Source: an uncultured Caryophanales bacterium (GTDB lineage Bacteria > Bacillota_I > Bacilli_A > RF39 > UBA660). From it: a stretch of DNA of 27,679 nucleotides. This document shows positions 8,573-15,811 of this stretch, one piece after another. The notes under the pieces were generated by a model, which was not told where the DNA came from, did no database searches, and saw nothing but the letters and a program-made list of their open reading frames with translations. The DNA lies in contig CAMVMQ010000006.1 in assembly GCA_947168625.1 (NCBI GenBank), forward strand, positions 1 to 27,679. Direction: 5' to 3'. The translations under genes and the position numbers were made by a program. Every line of letters starts with the position of its first letter. The stretch's first letter is position 1.

Positions 8573-8879
8573 CTCTTATTAAATCATATAAATCACTTAA
8601 ATTTCTTAGTGGAATAGACTCACCTGTATTTCCATCTATTACACTATCCTTTTTCCATTTAGTTCCCCATTCTAAATCATATATGTAATAACAGATATTA
8701 TCATATCTATCTAGCATTACATCTTTTAATAAATCATGTATTAAATCAATTGCTATTCCTAAAGAAAAGCCACCAAACTCTGGTGATAATTCTCTTAGTG
8801 AATCATCAATTTTTTCTTCTGTTTCTAACAGTTTTTTAAACTCTGTCATGTATCTTTCAAATTTTGAATATTCTATCAT
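8559..8879 (-). CDS. Hypothetical phage protein
   Basis: 106 residues, acidic and helical in the first half. A tryptophan-containing segment (YDLEWGTKWKKDSV) and an acidic tail follow. No motif that I can name. It overlaps the preceding HTH gene by four bases (ATGA) and has an AGGGTGA site, so it is a real gene in the minus-strand operon. Confidence 0.55.
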   Translation of the reverse strand: MIEYSKFERYMTEFKKLLETEEKIDDSLRELSPEFGGFSLGIAIDLIHDLLKDVMLDRYDNICYYIYDLEWGTKWKKDSVIDGNTGESIPLRNLSDLYDLIRDEAK

Positions 8880-9187
8880 TTTTTCACCCTATATTTGTTC
8901 ATTATTTCTTCATATCTCTTTCTTGATTCTCTAGTTTTAGGTTTACCTAACATTCTCATTAGAAAACCATCTCTAAGTTCTAAAGCAACTTCTACTTTTC
9001 TTACAAACTCATAGCCCCAAGATTGATATCCATTTAGATAACTAGTGATATTTTGTTTTTTAGTTCTTTCTTCTACACCAGCTTCTTCTTCTATTTTATT
9101 TATCTTTCTGACTAAATCCATATTAGTCATATTTTTCTTTTTTAATATGATCCTTATATAATCACTAATTGATAACACTATAATCAC
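8876..9187 (-). CDS. XRE-like helix-turn-helix protein
   Basis: 103 residues. Residues 8-85 resemble a Cro/CI-type DNA-binding domain: KKKNMTNMDLVRKINK (helices 1-2) and KQNITSYLNGYQSWGYEFVRKVEVAL (helices 3-5), with a longer than usual linker between helices 2 and 3. The C-terminus is basic. It starts with GTG inside a GTGA overlap with the upstream gene; a second GTG at 9178 is possible. Inference: a small regulator of the late operon. Confidence 0.6.
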   Translation of the reverse strand: MIIVLSISDYIRIILKKKNMTNMDLVRKINKIEEEAGVEERTKKQNITSYLNGYQSWGYEFVRKVEVALELRDGFLMRMLGKPKTRESRKRYEEIMNKYRVKK

Positions 9188-9402
9188 CTATTTATTACAA
9201 TTATTCCCCTTTTTTTATTATTCATTTTTGTTATATATCCTTTTTTTGCTAAAATACTCACTTCTTCATGTATTGTACTTCTTGCTTTTTCTAGTTCATC
9301 AGATATCTCTTTAATAGTAGGTGCTACACCAAATAAATTAATATAGCCTGTTATTACATCATAGACCTTTTTTTGACTTCTAGTCAGTAATTTTTTCTCC
9401 AA
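9184..9402 (-). CDS. LexA-type winged-helix DNA-binding domain protein (no peptidase domain)
   Basis: 72 residues matching only the N-terminal LexA domain: LTRSQKKVYDVI, VAPTIKEISDEL and STIHEEVSILAKKGYI are the three helices and the wing (residues 6-60). The autocleavage/dimerisation peptidase domain of full LexA (~200 residues) is absent. It is therefore a stand-alone DNA-binding protein and cannot be cleaved by RecA in the usual manner. The start appears to be TTG at 9402, with AGGAGAG seven bases upstream. It overlaps the gene before it by 23 bases. It may regulate the operon or interfere with the host SOS regulon. Confidence 0.7.
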   Translation of the reverse strand: MEKKLLTRSQKKVYDVITGYINLFGVAPTIKEISDELEKARSTIHEEVSILAKKGYITKMNNKKRGIIVINR

Positions 9403-9607
9403 GTAAATTCTCTCCTAATATCCAACATAAAGTCTCAATTTCACTTCTACCTTTAACACCATTTTTCATGATGTAATCTATTCTTTCTCTAATAACAGCT
9501 TCACCTTTAATATTTTGATGGTCATTATAAAATGAAACTAAATCTTTATAGTTAGCATATACCTGATATAATGGCTTCAATGAATTTATCTTATAAGTAT
9601 CCTTCAC
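9380..9607 (-). CDS. Hypothetical phage protein, GTG start
   Basis: 75 residues from a GTG at 9607 that overlaps the TAG stop of the upstream membrane protein gene (TAGTG). AGAGGAG lies eight bases upstream, which decides this start over an in-frame upstream ATG. The protein is mixed in charge with a basic first half. GEAVIRERIDYIMKNGVKGRSEIETLCWILGE looks helical. No named family. Confidence 0.55.
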   Translation of the reverse strand: MKDTYKINSLKPLYQVYANYKDLVSFYNDHQNIKGEAVIRERIDYIMKNGVKGRSEIETLCWILGENLLGEKITD

Positions 9608-9789
9608 TATTTTTTCTCCTCTAAAAATGCAATAACTATAGCAATTACAAAAATAAGTAATATACTTATCCATATTGGACTAAGTACCCAAAGCCAACTC
9701 CATTTAATATAATTAGTTAGCTTTAGAACTATAAAAGCAATTGTTAATAATCCTATAAAACCAATTCCACTATTATTATTATTTTTCAT
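9607..9789 (-). CDS. Small membrane protein of the 'transmembrane Fragile-X-F' type
   Basis: 60 residues. Two hydrophobic helices (about 9-24 and 32-54) flank a tryptophan-rich turn (IKWSWLWVLSPIWIS), with a short charged tail EEKK. Sequence and length resemble small phage proteins often annotated as transmembrane Fragile-X-F proteins, whose role is unknown. An ATG further upstream in frame (9864) would overlap the preceding gene. The ATG at 9789 with GGTGGG upstream fits the domain better. Confidence 0.6.
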   Translation of the reverse strand: MKNNNNSGIGFIGLLTIAFIVLKLTNYIKWSWLWVLSPIWISILLIFVIAIVIAFLEEKK

Positions 9790-9802
9790 GACAAACACCC
9801 AC

Positions 9803-10270
9803 CTATTTATAATTTTCGCTATTCCATTTGCTAAGTCTAAAATCTTCATATAATTCCTTAGCAACTCTCGGACCTCTATGTGCTATAAATGGATTAAATA
9901 TATAATAATATTTTCTTCCTTCCTTTTTTCTATGAATAATATCTAAAGATATTAACTTATTTATAGCATTATGTCCACTTCTACTTCTTTTTTTTAATTT
10001 CTTTATCATAGAATCTGTGTACATCACTCTTCCATTACGATGTGTTAGTACACCATTAAAATATCCAATATATTGCATTAGTATTAATACCATATCAGAT
10101 ACTTCTACTAATTCACTTAAATAAACATCATTTACCTTTAAAAAATGGCTCTTTATCTTCTTAGCACCATTTAGGTAATCAATCTGTTTTTGTGTTAAAA
10201 ATACATTTCCTGTATCTAATTCATCTTCTATTGTTCCATCATCATTAACTAAATACCATTTTTTAGCCAT
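9803..10270 (-). CDS. Winged-helix protein resembling RepL/MarR-type phage-plasmid replication proteins
   Basis: 155 residues. A central winged helix is suggested by TDSMIKKLKKRSRSGHNAINKLISLDIIHRKKEGRKYYYIFNPFIAHRG (about 86-135): a recognition helix, then a beta-hairpin wing. The closing NPFIAHRG and the ELYEDFRLSKW tail resemble small Firmicutes plasmid replication proteins of the RepL type and related phage MarR-like proteins. It is the first gene of the leftward operon and lies next to a non-coding region with iteron-like repeats. Inference: it binds those repeats, as replication initiator, repressor or both. The start ATG has AGGTGA upstream. Confidence 0.6.
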   Translation of the reverse strand: MAKKWYLVNDDGTIEDELDTGNVFLTQKQIDYLNGAKKIKSHFLKVNDVYLSELVEVSDMVLILMQYIGYFNGVLTHRNGRVMYTDSMIKKLKKRSRSGHNAINKLISLDIIHRKKEGRKYYYIFNPFIAHRGPRVAKELYEDFRLSKWNSENYK

Positions 10271-10360
10271 TTTTTCACCTAATATGTAGCACTAAATGTA
10301 ATACTTTTGCAAATATAAACATACATTTTTCTTCATCTATTACTAAATTTATAAATGTCC

Positions 10361-10942
10361 ATAAAATAAGGCTTAATTAACCATTTTTACTTAAAAATCA
10401 CTGTTTTATTGAGACCTATATATATTCTAGACACCGATATTCCTCTTTAGTATATATTTTTTTGTACTACTATACCTAATATTTACCTTTGCATACACTA
10501 TACTACATTTTTTACTGACATTACAATGACATTTGTTCGGAAATCTTTGCAAATGCTTATAAAATAAGGCTCTTTTTATTTTTTAGAGTTGTATAAGGAG
10601 GTAAAAAAGCCCCCCTACCATGTTCCAATATAGGGAGAGGGTACACAAAACGACCAATTAACATACTCAGCAAACACTTATAATATAAGGCTTTACGAAC
10701 AATTTTGGATCACATTGATACTGCTATTATTTTGAGATATATTTACATTTATAAAAGCAAAAATATATATGCTATTTTGATATAAAAATCTTTCTTAACT
10801 TCTGTTACTTTTTTTAGATAAATAATAAATAATTAATTAATAAATGAATAATAAATTAATAATAAATTAATAATAAAAAGTATGCTAATATTAACATACT
10901 TATTACTATATAAAAAACCTTGCAAACCCTTGAAAAATAAGG
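10361..10942 (+). repeat. Four iteron-like direct repeats
   Basis: Copies lie at 10361-10373 (partial), 10547-10571, 10669-10692 and 10920-10942 (diverged). The shared form is TTGCAAA, two bases, then CTTATAAAATAAGGCT. Each core CTTAT-nnn-ATAAG is palindromic, as for a dimeric DNA-binding protein. All are on the same strand, separated by about 100-250 bases. Confidence 0.6.
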
Positions 10943-10961
10943 AAAAATTAGCAAAAAAGTA

Positions 10962-10990
10962 TTGCAAAAAATCACTTTTTTTGATATAAT
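10962..10990 (+). promoter_or_regulatory. Promoter of the rightward operon
   Basis: -35 TTGCAA at 10962-10967, a 17-base spacer and a consensus -10 TATAAT at 10985-10990. It is placed to transcribe the 11203-14724 operon with a leader of about 200 bases. Confidence 0.75.
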
Positions 10991-11055
10991 ATTATATGTA
11001 AATTGAAAGAGATTTACTGCTTGAGATAGCAAGAAAAAAATACATAAAAAAAAGA

Positions 11056-11128
11056 TAAAGAGTTAGTCGCTAAACTTATCACTCTTTACCAAACAACACA
11101 AGATGAATATACCTATTTTTTGGTATAT
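11056..11128 (+). promoter_or_regulatory. Structured leader of the rightward operon
   Basis: Two hairpins: TAAAGAGT/ACTCTTTA (11056-11063, 11081-11088) with a small inner TTAG/CTAA stem, and ATATACC/GGTATAT (11107-11113, 11122-11128). They lie between the promoter at 10990 and the first gene. No U tract follows, so attenuation is not shown. A protein operator in DNA is also possible. Confidence 0.4.
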
Positions 11129-11202
11129 CGCCCTTGCTTTCTCATTATAACATGGCTTTTATTTAAAAGTCAAGAAAAAATTAAATAATGGGAGGTGTTA
11201 AA

Positions 11203-11496
11203 ATGTTAAATCAAGTTATACTAGTTGGAAGAGTGTACTCTATTGATAAAGATAAAAAGATTATCACATTATCAGTAAATGCAAGTACTAAAAATGATGA
11301 TGGTATATATCCTATATATTATGTTGATATTACTACAAGCGAAAACATATTTGAAAAGTCTAGTGATTACCTATCATTAAATGATGTAGTTGGAGTTAAA
11401 GGACACATTGAAAGAGAAAACATAAAAGAAAACTACAAAATAATTGCTGATAGATTGACTTTTCTATCAAGTAAAAATGCAAGTCAAGAGGACTAG
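11203..11496 (+). CDS. OB-fold single-stranded-DNA-binding-like protein
   Basis: 97 residues. LNQVILVGRVYSI at the start, followed by beta-strands and VVGVKGHIERENIKENYKIIADRLTFL near residues 65-90, follows the SSB/OB-fold pattern. The usual acidic SSB tip is missing; the tail is SKNASQED. A separate complete SSB is encoded at 20923, so this is a second, divergent SSB-like protein tied to the rightward module. The start is ATG 11203, since GGGAGGTG lies before it; the ATG at 11188 overlaps that site. A long hairpin covers the stop codon. Confidence 0.65.
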   Translation: MLNQVILVGRVYSIDKDKKIITLSVNASTKNDDGIYPIYYVDITTSENIFEKSSDYLSLNDVVGVKGHIERENIKENYKIIADRLTFLSSKNASQED

Positions 11497-11517
11497 TAAT
11501 ATTACTAGCTTCTTGAC
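11483..11517 (+). other. Strong intercistronic hairpin over a stop codon
   Basis: GTCAAGA (11483-11489) pairs with TCTTGAC (11511-11517), enclosing a near-perfect ACTAGTAAT/ATTACTAG stem. The TAG stop of the SSB-like gene is inside the stem. There is no poly-U, so it is more likely an mRNA processing or stability element than a terminator. Confidence 0.5.
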
Positions 11518-11546
11518 TACAAAATAAAGATAAAGGAGGTTAAAAA

Positions 11547-11834
11547 GTGGATTATCATTTTATTACAACTTTTGACAAGGATTTTGCTATTGCTGATATG
11601 TTCGGAGTTAGTGCTATAAAAGATACTTTTAATAGGGCATTTAAAGAGTGGAAATATGATTATAAATATCTTACAGAGTTAGTTATAGTACTTAACTGGA
11701 GAATATTTGATTATTATGATAAAAACAGAGAATATGCTAAAGTTTATGATGAACTATGGCGAATCGCCGATAATTATGCAGTTAATAACTTAAAAGATGA
11801 AGAACTAAGTTATTACTACAGAGCAACTGATTAG
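11547..11834 (+). CDS. Conserved small mobile-element protein, function unknown
   Basis: 95 residues from a GTG start with AAAGGAGG upstream. The protein is acidic and aromatic-rich: MDYHFITTFDKDFAIADMFG, then YKYLTELVIVLNWRIFDYYD. Similar ~90-residue proteins are common in Clostridia-type conjugative elements and plasmids, from memory of the pattern; no function is known to me. It lies between two hairpins in an operon of small acidic proteins. Confidence 0.6.
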   Translation: MDYHFITTFDKDFAIADMFGVSAIKDTFNRAFKEWKYDYKYLTELVIVLNWRIFDYYDKNREYAKVYDELWRIADNYAVNNLKDEELSYYYRATD

Positions 11835-11874
11835 AATAGGAGTGCTAGAAATAGCACCCTCTATCCTACTCTAA
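11831..11874 (+). other. Long intercistronic hairpin with GAAA tetraloop
   Basis: GTGCTA-GAAA-TAGCAC (11842-11857) is extended by TAGGA/TCCTA (11837-11841, 11864-11868) and TTAGA/TCTAA (11831-11835, 11870-11874). It covers the stop codon at 11832-11834. No U tract follows. Like the hairpin at 11483-11517, it may separate or stabilise parts of the operon mRNA. Confidence 0.5.
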
Positions 11875-11936
11875 AATTAATATAGTAGTAAATGATGATA
11901 CCTACATCTTTATCTTTATATCTTTTGGGAGGAAAA

Positions 11937-12317
11937 ATGAAATATTATGAACTAGAACATACTTTTAATGGTTATTGTTATAAAAACTATGATAATTTTA
12001 AAAGTAAAAAAGGTGTTTGCTATATACCTGAATATAATACTATTTCAAAAGACTATGAAACTGAATACAAGATACCTGTTGATAAAATAGATGAATACAC
12101 TTACTATACATACGATGATATTTATAATGATACTTATTATCAATTAAAACACTTTTATGATGAAGATTTTAATGATGAATGTGTAGAAGAAATAACTGAA
12201 ATTGTATTTGATATGATAGATTGGCAACATCCCTCTTCACTATTAAATGAAATTAATTGGAGTGAGGATATAAAAGAAATAATGAATAGAACAAATAAAA
12301 AGGAGGAATTAAAATGA
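11937..12317 (+). CDS. Acidic tyrosine-rich protein, function unknown
   Basis: 126 residues from ATG 11937, chosen because GGGAGGAAAA lies just before it; an in-frame ATG at 11892 lacks a site. The protein is strongly acidic and aromatic (YYTYDDIYNDTYYQLKHFY). DWQHPSSLLNEINWSEDIKE near the end resembles mobile-element proteins of unknown role. Acidity could point to DNA mimicry (anti-restriction), but no ArdA-type similarity is evident. It overlaps the next gene by four bases. Confidence 0.55.
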   Translation: MKYYELEHTFNGYCYKNYDNFKSKKGVCYIPEYNTISKDYETEYKIPVDKIDEYTYYTYDDIYNDTYYQLKHFYDEDFNDECVEEITEIVFDMIDWQHPSSLLNEINWSEDIKEIMNRTNKKEELK

Positions 12318-12604
12318 TAAATAAAAATACTAATGAAAAAGATTTATATAATATGATAGTATCTAATGCAAATGAATATTTGATAACTAAAATGTATTAT
12401 AGACATTGCATAATGCAATCATTAAAATGTTATGATGTTAAGGCTACTGATGAAGAAATTGATATGTTAATTAGCATGCTAGAAGATAGTTATTTAGATG
12501 TTGATGATGTGCAAATAACAAGATTATCAGATATACTTGCAGAAAACAAAGATGATGCTTTATATGATGATGAGTGGGATATAAAAGATTATTTATATTA
12601 TTAA
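12314..12604 (+). CDS. Small acidic protein, function unknown
   Basis: 96 residues with AAGGAGGAATTAAA before ATG. Mostly helical, acidic, with the ending DDEWDIKDYLYY. TDEEIDMLISMLEDSYLDVDDVQ is a helix pair. No family recognised. It is translationally coupled to the gene before it. Confidence 0.5.
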   Translation: MINKNTNEKDLYNMIVSNANEYLITKMYYRHCIMQSLKCYDVKATDEEIDMLISMLEDSYLDVDDVQITRLSDILAENKDDALYDDEWDIKDYLYY

Positions 12605-12616
12605 TAGGAGGTAAAA

Positions 12617-12808
12617 ATGAGTGTTAGAGATTTAAATAGAGAACAACTGCAACAATTAAAAATACGATACTTAGATGAACTATTATATAAAGAAGAAAAA
12701 AGAAATATTAGTTATGGAGAAATGGCTAATATTGATGAGATAGTAACTGATGAAGAAGTCTATAACGAATATGATATATATACTTTTGTAGAAGAGGACT
12801 TCTTCTGA
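12617..12808 (+). CDS. Small conserved mobile-element protein
   Basis: 63 residues with AGGAGG before ATG. The pattern (VRDLNREQLQQLKIRYLDEL, then ANIDEIVTDEEVYNEY and a closing FVEEDFF) matches a small protein repeatedly seen in Firmicutes plasmids and conjugative elements. No function is known to me. It supports a plasmid or ICE origin for this rightward module. Confidence 0.6.
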   Translation: MSVRDLNREQLQQLKIRYLDELLYKEEKRNISYGEMANIDEIVTDEEVYNEYDIYTFVEEDFF

Positions 12809-12833
12809 AGTTCATCAGATTAAAGGAGGAAGT

Positions 12834-13013
12834 ATGAGATACAATATTGTCTTAAAAGATAACAAAGACTTTATCTTAGCAAGTTGTAAAACTTTAGAGT
12901 TTGCTAAAAAATATTTAAAAGATATAAAAGAAACTGATAAGAAATTACAAAAATATTATAATTGGAACAAATTACCTGAATATGAAATTATTAAAGAGGA
13001 GAATAAAAAATGA
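12834..13013 (+). CDS. Small hypothetical protein
   Basis: 59 residues starting MRYNIVLKDNKDFILASC, with a perfect AAAGGAGG site, and overlapping the next start by four bases (ATGA). It fills an otherwise empty gap in the operon, so it is very likely translated. Probably a beta-strand start and a long basic helix. Family unknown. Confidence 0.6.
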   Translation: MRYNIVLKDNKDFILASCKTLEFAKKYLKDIKETDKKLQKYYNWNKLPEYEIIKEENKK

Positions 13014-13366
13014 GTAATAGAGAGATTTTAGGAGAATTAAAAACTTGCTATGAATATTTACAAGATATTATTGATAATGCTGAAATAGACCAAATAGATG
13101 ATAATAAAAAATATCTTATTTCTGATATACAAAAAAATCTAGAAGAACTATATCAAGAGTTATGGAGAAAAACTGATGATGAGGAACTTTATGTGAGAAT
13201 AAAAAATAAAGGAGACTTTATAATAAGTGAAGATATTATTTTTGATTATCAAGAACAAGAAGATGAAAAGGGAGTTTATAGACCTAGCGGATCTGATTTA
13301 GAATATAACTGGTGGGAAGAAAACCTTTATATTAAGAATAAGAAATGGAGTGATTTAAATGAGTAA
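13010..13366 (+). CDS. Hypothetical acidic protein
   Basis: 118 residues. The first ~60 residues look helical (LGELKTCYEYLQDIIDNAEIDQIDDN), then comes a mixed acidic region ending in NKKWSDLNE. No motif I can name. It overlaps both neighbours (4 bases before, 8 after), so it is part of the operon. Confidence 0.55.
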   Translation: MSNREILGELKTCYEYLQDIIDNAEIDQIDDNKKYLISDIQKNLEELYQELWRKTDDEELYVRIKNKGDFIISEDIIFDYQEQEDEKGVYRPSGSDLEYNWWEENLYIKNKKWSDLNE

Positions 13367-13991
13367 TGAAAAAATATTAAAAGATTTATTAAGGGTAAAA
13401 GAGGGAAATTATGATTTACTAGATGAAATAATAACTAATATAAAATTAGATATTAAAAGTAATGTTAATTATAAAACAACTAACAAAACTAGATTAAGTG
13501 CTATAAAAAAAGTATTAAATAAAAATAAGGATATTAGACCTATACTAAGTGGATACCATGTTAATTATAATAACAAAATAGAATTTACTGATAGTTATAG
13601 AGCCTATGAATTAAATGAAACAGAACTACCATTTAAACAAGTAGTAGATAAAAAAGATGATAATTACGATGATGATACTATGATATTAGGTTGTTATCCT
13701 AGTCTTACAAATATGTTTAAAAAAGAAGATGATATGGATAATAACGAATATACAAAAATAAATATAGATATTAATGATGTTATTGGTGCATATAAAACAA
13801 GAGAAGATAGATATACTACATACTCTTTATATGCTAACGATACAGAAATAAGAGTTAATGTATCATATTTAAAAGAAACATTGGATATTTTAGGTAAAGA
13901 TGTTACTTGCTATGGTAAAAAGAAAAATGAACCTATATTCTTATATAATAAAAATAATGAAACTTGCCTACTTCTTCCAGTAATGTATTAG
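13359..13991 (+). CDS. Possible short sliding-clamp-like protein
   Basis: 210 residues. RPILSGYHVNYNNKIEFTDSYRAYEL (about 56-81) resembles the segment of bacterial beta clamps carrying a T/S-D-xx-R motif. The end (VSYLKETLDILGKDVTCYG, PIFLYNKNNETCLLLPVMY) resembles the last clamp domain, which ends in LMP plus a short tail. Full DnaN has ~370 residues in three domains; this would have two or fewer. Inference: a divergent, shortened clamp or clamp mimic that could recruit host polymerase. The similarity is by pattern only and needs a profile or structure comparison. Confidence 0.4.
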   Translation: MSNEKILKDLLRVKEGNYDLLDEIITNIKLDIKSNVNYKTTNKTRLSAIKKVLNKNKDIRPILSGYHVNYNNKIEFTDSYRAYELNETELPFKQVVDKKDDNYDDDTMILGCYPSLTNMFKKEDDMDNNEYTKINIDINDVIGAYKTREDRYTTYSLYANDTEIRVNVSYLKETLDILGKDVTCYGKKKNEPIFLYNKNNETCLLLPVMY

Positions 13992-14002
13992 GAATTATAA
14001 TT

Positions 14003-14659
14003 ATGCAATATTGTTATATAAGGAAATCAACAGATAAGCAATTATATGATAGACAAATTGATATATTAAGTGAAAAAGGATATATTGATAAGATTAATTG
14101 TCAATATATCCTTGAAACCTACACAGGAAGAAGTCTTAAGAGACCAGAGTTTAGCAAATTACTTGAAAGCCTAAAAAAAGGTGATACTATAATCGTTGAA
14201 AGTTTATCAAGACTATCAAGAGGAAGTTTATATGCTACTTTTGATGTAATTACAAATCTAATTGAAAAAAAAGAAGTAAATATTACAATGTTAAAAGAAA
14301 ATCTATATTTAAAGGCTGGAAAGAACATGGATGCTATCACAAAATTGATACTAGGATTTTTTACAATTGTATCAGCATTTGAAAGAGATATCAATTCAGA
14401 GAGAACAAAAGAAGGCTTATATAGTGCTAGAAAGAACGGAAAAAAACTTGGCAGACCGATGAGATCCGATTCAATACCTAGATATTTGAGTGTACTAGAA
14501 TATATTATTGAAAACAATTCTACTATTAAAGAGAGTTTAGATGTTAATAAATTCAATAAACCTTACTTTTATACATTAACTAATAAATATAAAGAATTAT
14601 ATAAAGTTGAAAGATTAAGCACCATATACAAAAGATTGAAAAAGGAGGTTGAACAATGA
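14003..14659 (+). CDS. Small serine recombinase (resolvase/invertase family)
   Basis: 218 residues. The catalytic serine is S9 in YIRKSTDKQ. The conserved arginine segment is VESLSRLSRG (about 65-74), and the E-helix contains AFERDINSERTKEGL. The C-terminal ~60 residues, after GRPMRSD, form the DNA-binding part. The length fits resolvase/invertases, not the large serine integrases. It may resolve dimers of a replicon or invert a segment. No obvious invertible repeat pair is seen in this window. The start at MQYCYIRK is preferred, since TTAGGA precedes it; an in-frame start at 13964 would overlap the previous gene by 28 bases. Confidence 0.88.
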   Translation: MQYCYIRKSTDKQLYDRQIDILSEKGYIDKINCQYILETYTGRSLKRPEFSKLLESLKKGDTIIVESLSRLSRGSLYATFDVITNLIEKKEVNITMLKENLYLKAGKNMDAITKLILGFFTIVSAFERDINSERTKEGLYSARKNGKKLGRPMRSDSIPRYLSVLEYIIENNSTIKESLDVNKFNKPYFYTLTNKYKELYKVERLSTIYKRLKKEVEQ

Positions 14660-14724
14660 TAATAATATTAGCAATCGTATTAGCATTTTTCTCATCACTT
14701 AGTAAACTATCTAAAAAATATTAA
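14656..14724 (+). CDS. 22-residue putative membrane peptide
   Basis: The ORF MIIILAIVLAFFSSLSKLSKKY has an AAAGGAGGTT site and overlaps the recombinase stop (ATGA). It is one hydrophobic helix with a basic end. It is last in the operon, directly before a terminator. Such peptides can be type I toxins or holin-like, but there is no sign of an antisense RNA here. Confidence 0.45.
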   Translation: MIIILAIVLAFFSSLSKLSKKY

Positions 14725-14748
14725 AGAACTGCAATTTACAGTTCTTTT
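14723..14748. terminator. Bidirectional terminator between convergent operons
   Basis: AAAGAACTG (14723-14731) pairs with CAGTTCTTT (14739-14747) around a 7-base loop. T-runs on the plus strand and A-runs on the other side serve both directions. Confidence 0.8.
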
Positions 14749-14968
14749 ATTCTATATCAAGTACTTTTAAACCGTATTTTTTCTTCTTGCTGTTTTCAAT
14801 AGATACAGTACAAGTAGCAGTTCCACCAGTAGGCATTTTAGCTTTTATTACTTCGCCTTTTTTTAAATTCTTATCAGTCTTATAGTAATAGATTTTATTC
14901 TTATACTTTTCTGATTTAGTGTCTATTTTAATTCCTACTATTTTATTTTTTTTCTTCGTATTCTGCAT
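14747..14968 (-). CDS. Small basic beta-rich protein, function unknown
   Basis: 73 residues, lysine-rich. The middle (YYYKTDKNLKKGEVIKAKMPTGGTATCTVSIEN) looks like a small beta-barrel resembling KOW/SH3-like domains of phage proteins. It is last in the minus-strand operon and overlaps the TerS-like gene by 26 bases. Family not recognised. Confidence 0.5.
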   Translation of the reverse strand: MQNTKKKNKIVGIKIDTKSEKYKNKIYYYKTDKNLKKGEVIKAKMPTGGTATCTVSIENSKKKKYGLKVLDIE

Positions 14969-15596
14969 CTACTACACCTACCTTTTTTAATAGCTTTATT
15001 TGGTCTCTAATTTCATCAATATCTGTCTTATCTGTTTTCTTAACTTGAACTGGTGCTTGTGCTTCATATAAGCCATGTATTGATTTTAGTCCAAATATTG
15101 TTATTACCTCTTTTATCTTACCAAGTTGTGCTGATGTAAATTGAATACCTGCAATATAATCATCTACCATTTTTATAGCTTCTGCCCTCTCTGGATCAAC
15201 TCTATATGAATTATAAGTTGCTGTTGATATTCCCATAAAAGAACAGAAAGTATATATGTTTGGTGGATAAACAACTTTTTCATTAATCAAAGCTATTGCT
15301 TGTCTATAAAGTTCTAGTCCTATCATAATTTCTTCTGGAGTATATGTCTTGCTATTGATAGTACATATATCAGACCATGCCCTCTCTCCTAAAATTAGTT
15401 CAATTTGAGTAGCAATTAGTCCATTATCATTATTATCAAGATTAGATATCTTTTCTGAAATCTCTTTGAGTTTATTTTGCATATTAGGAATAAGCTCTTT
15501 TTTTGTTTCATTAAATACTTTATCAGCTATTTTCTTTCTTCCATCGATCTTCTTTTCTTTTCTATCTCTTACTATTTTTACAGCTTTTGTTTCCAT
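14943..15596 (-). CDS. HTH-containing protein, possible small terminase subunit
   Basis: 217 residues. The N-terminus is basic and helical (KIVRDRKEKKIDGRKKIADKV). A central region has YTPEEIMIGLELYRQAIALI followed by an HTH-like FCSFMGISTATYNSY (about 128-142). The C-terminus is helical, with a final acidic DAEYEEKK. This resembles small terminases, which recognise the packaging site before TerL. Against it: the large subunit is 7 kb away with a divergent module between. A general phage DNA-binding protein is the alternative. Confidence 0.45.
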   Translation of the reverse strand: METKAVKIVRDRKEKKIDGRKKIADKVFNETKKELIPNMQNKLKEISEKISNLDNNDNGLIATQIELILGERAWSDICTINSKTYTPEEIMIGLELYRQAIALINEKVVYPPNIYTFCSFMGISTATYNSYRVDPERAEAIKMVDDYIAGIQFTSAQLGKIKEVITIFGLKSIHGLYEAQAPVQVKKTDKTDIDEIRDQIKLLKKVGVVDAEYEEKK

Positions 15597-15811
15597 TTCT
15601 TACCTGCCTTTTTTCTTTCCTCGCCTGTTTGCATATCAGAAAATCTTTTAATATCCTCTTCTAATTGCTCATAATACTTTTCTTCATTCATTTGGAATAT
15701 ATCATAGTATAAGAAACAAGCATAGTCATCATAATATTTAAATTGTTTTTTTGGTTTATATTGAAGATTCAAAAAATCTATTAATTTTATTGAATTAAAT
15801 ATTTTCATCAT
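15578..15811 (-). CDS. Hypothetical phage protein
   Basis: 77 residues. Aromatic-rich first part (KQFKYYDDYACFLYYDIF), then an acidic helix and a basic end (GEERKKAGKKWKQKL). It overlaps both neighbours by 17-19 bases. GAGGGTAG precedes ATG. Function unknown. Confidence 0.5.
   Translation of the reverse strand: MMKIFNSIKLIDFLNLQYKPKKQFKYYDDYACFLYYDIFQMNEEKYYEQLEEDIKRFSDMQTGEERKKAGKKWKQKL

Larger units (their letters stand above)
10271..11187. other. Non-coding divergent region with iterons, AT-rich tract and promoter; candidate replication origin or control region
   Basis: No gene is seen in these 917 bases between divergent operons. The region holds four repeats with an internal CTTAT/ATAAG palindrome, a GC-rich hairpin (10609-10640, CCCTA/TAGGG arms), and a long tract of only A and T (10818-10876). 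It also holds a 7-bp inverted repeat, AAGTATG/CATACTT (10879-10885, 10895-10901), a strong rightward promoter (10962-10990) and a structured leader (11056-11128). Iterons, a melting-prone tract and an adjacent initiator-like protein are the usual parts of a theta-type origin. An operator region for both operons is the alternative. Confidence 0.5.

Noticed and set aside
10585..10660. Small ORF after a perfect AAGGAGG at about 10596
   Set aside because: The next ATG is about 20 bases away and gives only 13 codons. The site is probably chance in an operator/origin region.
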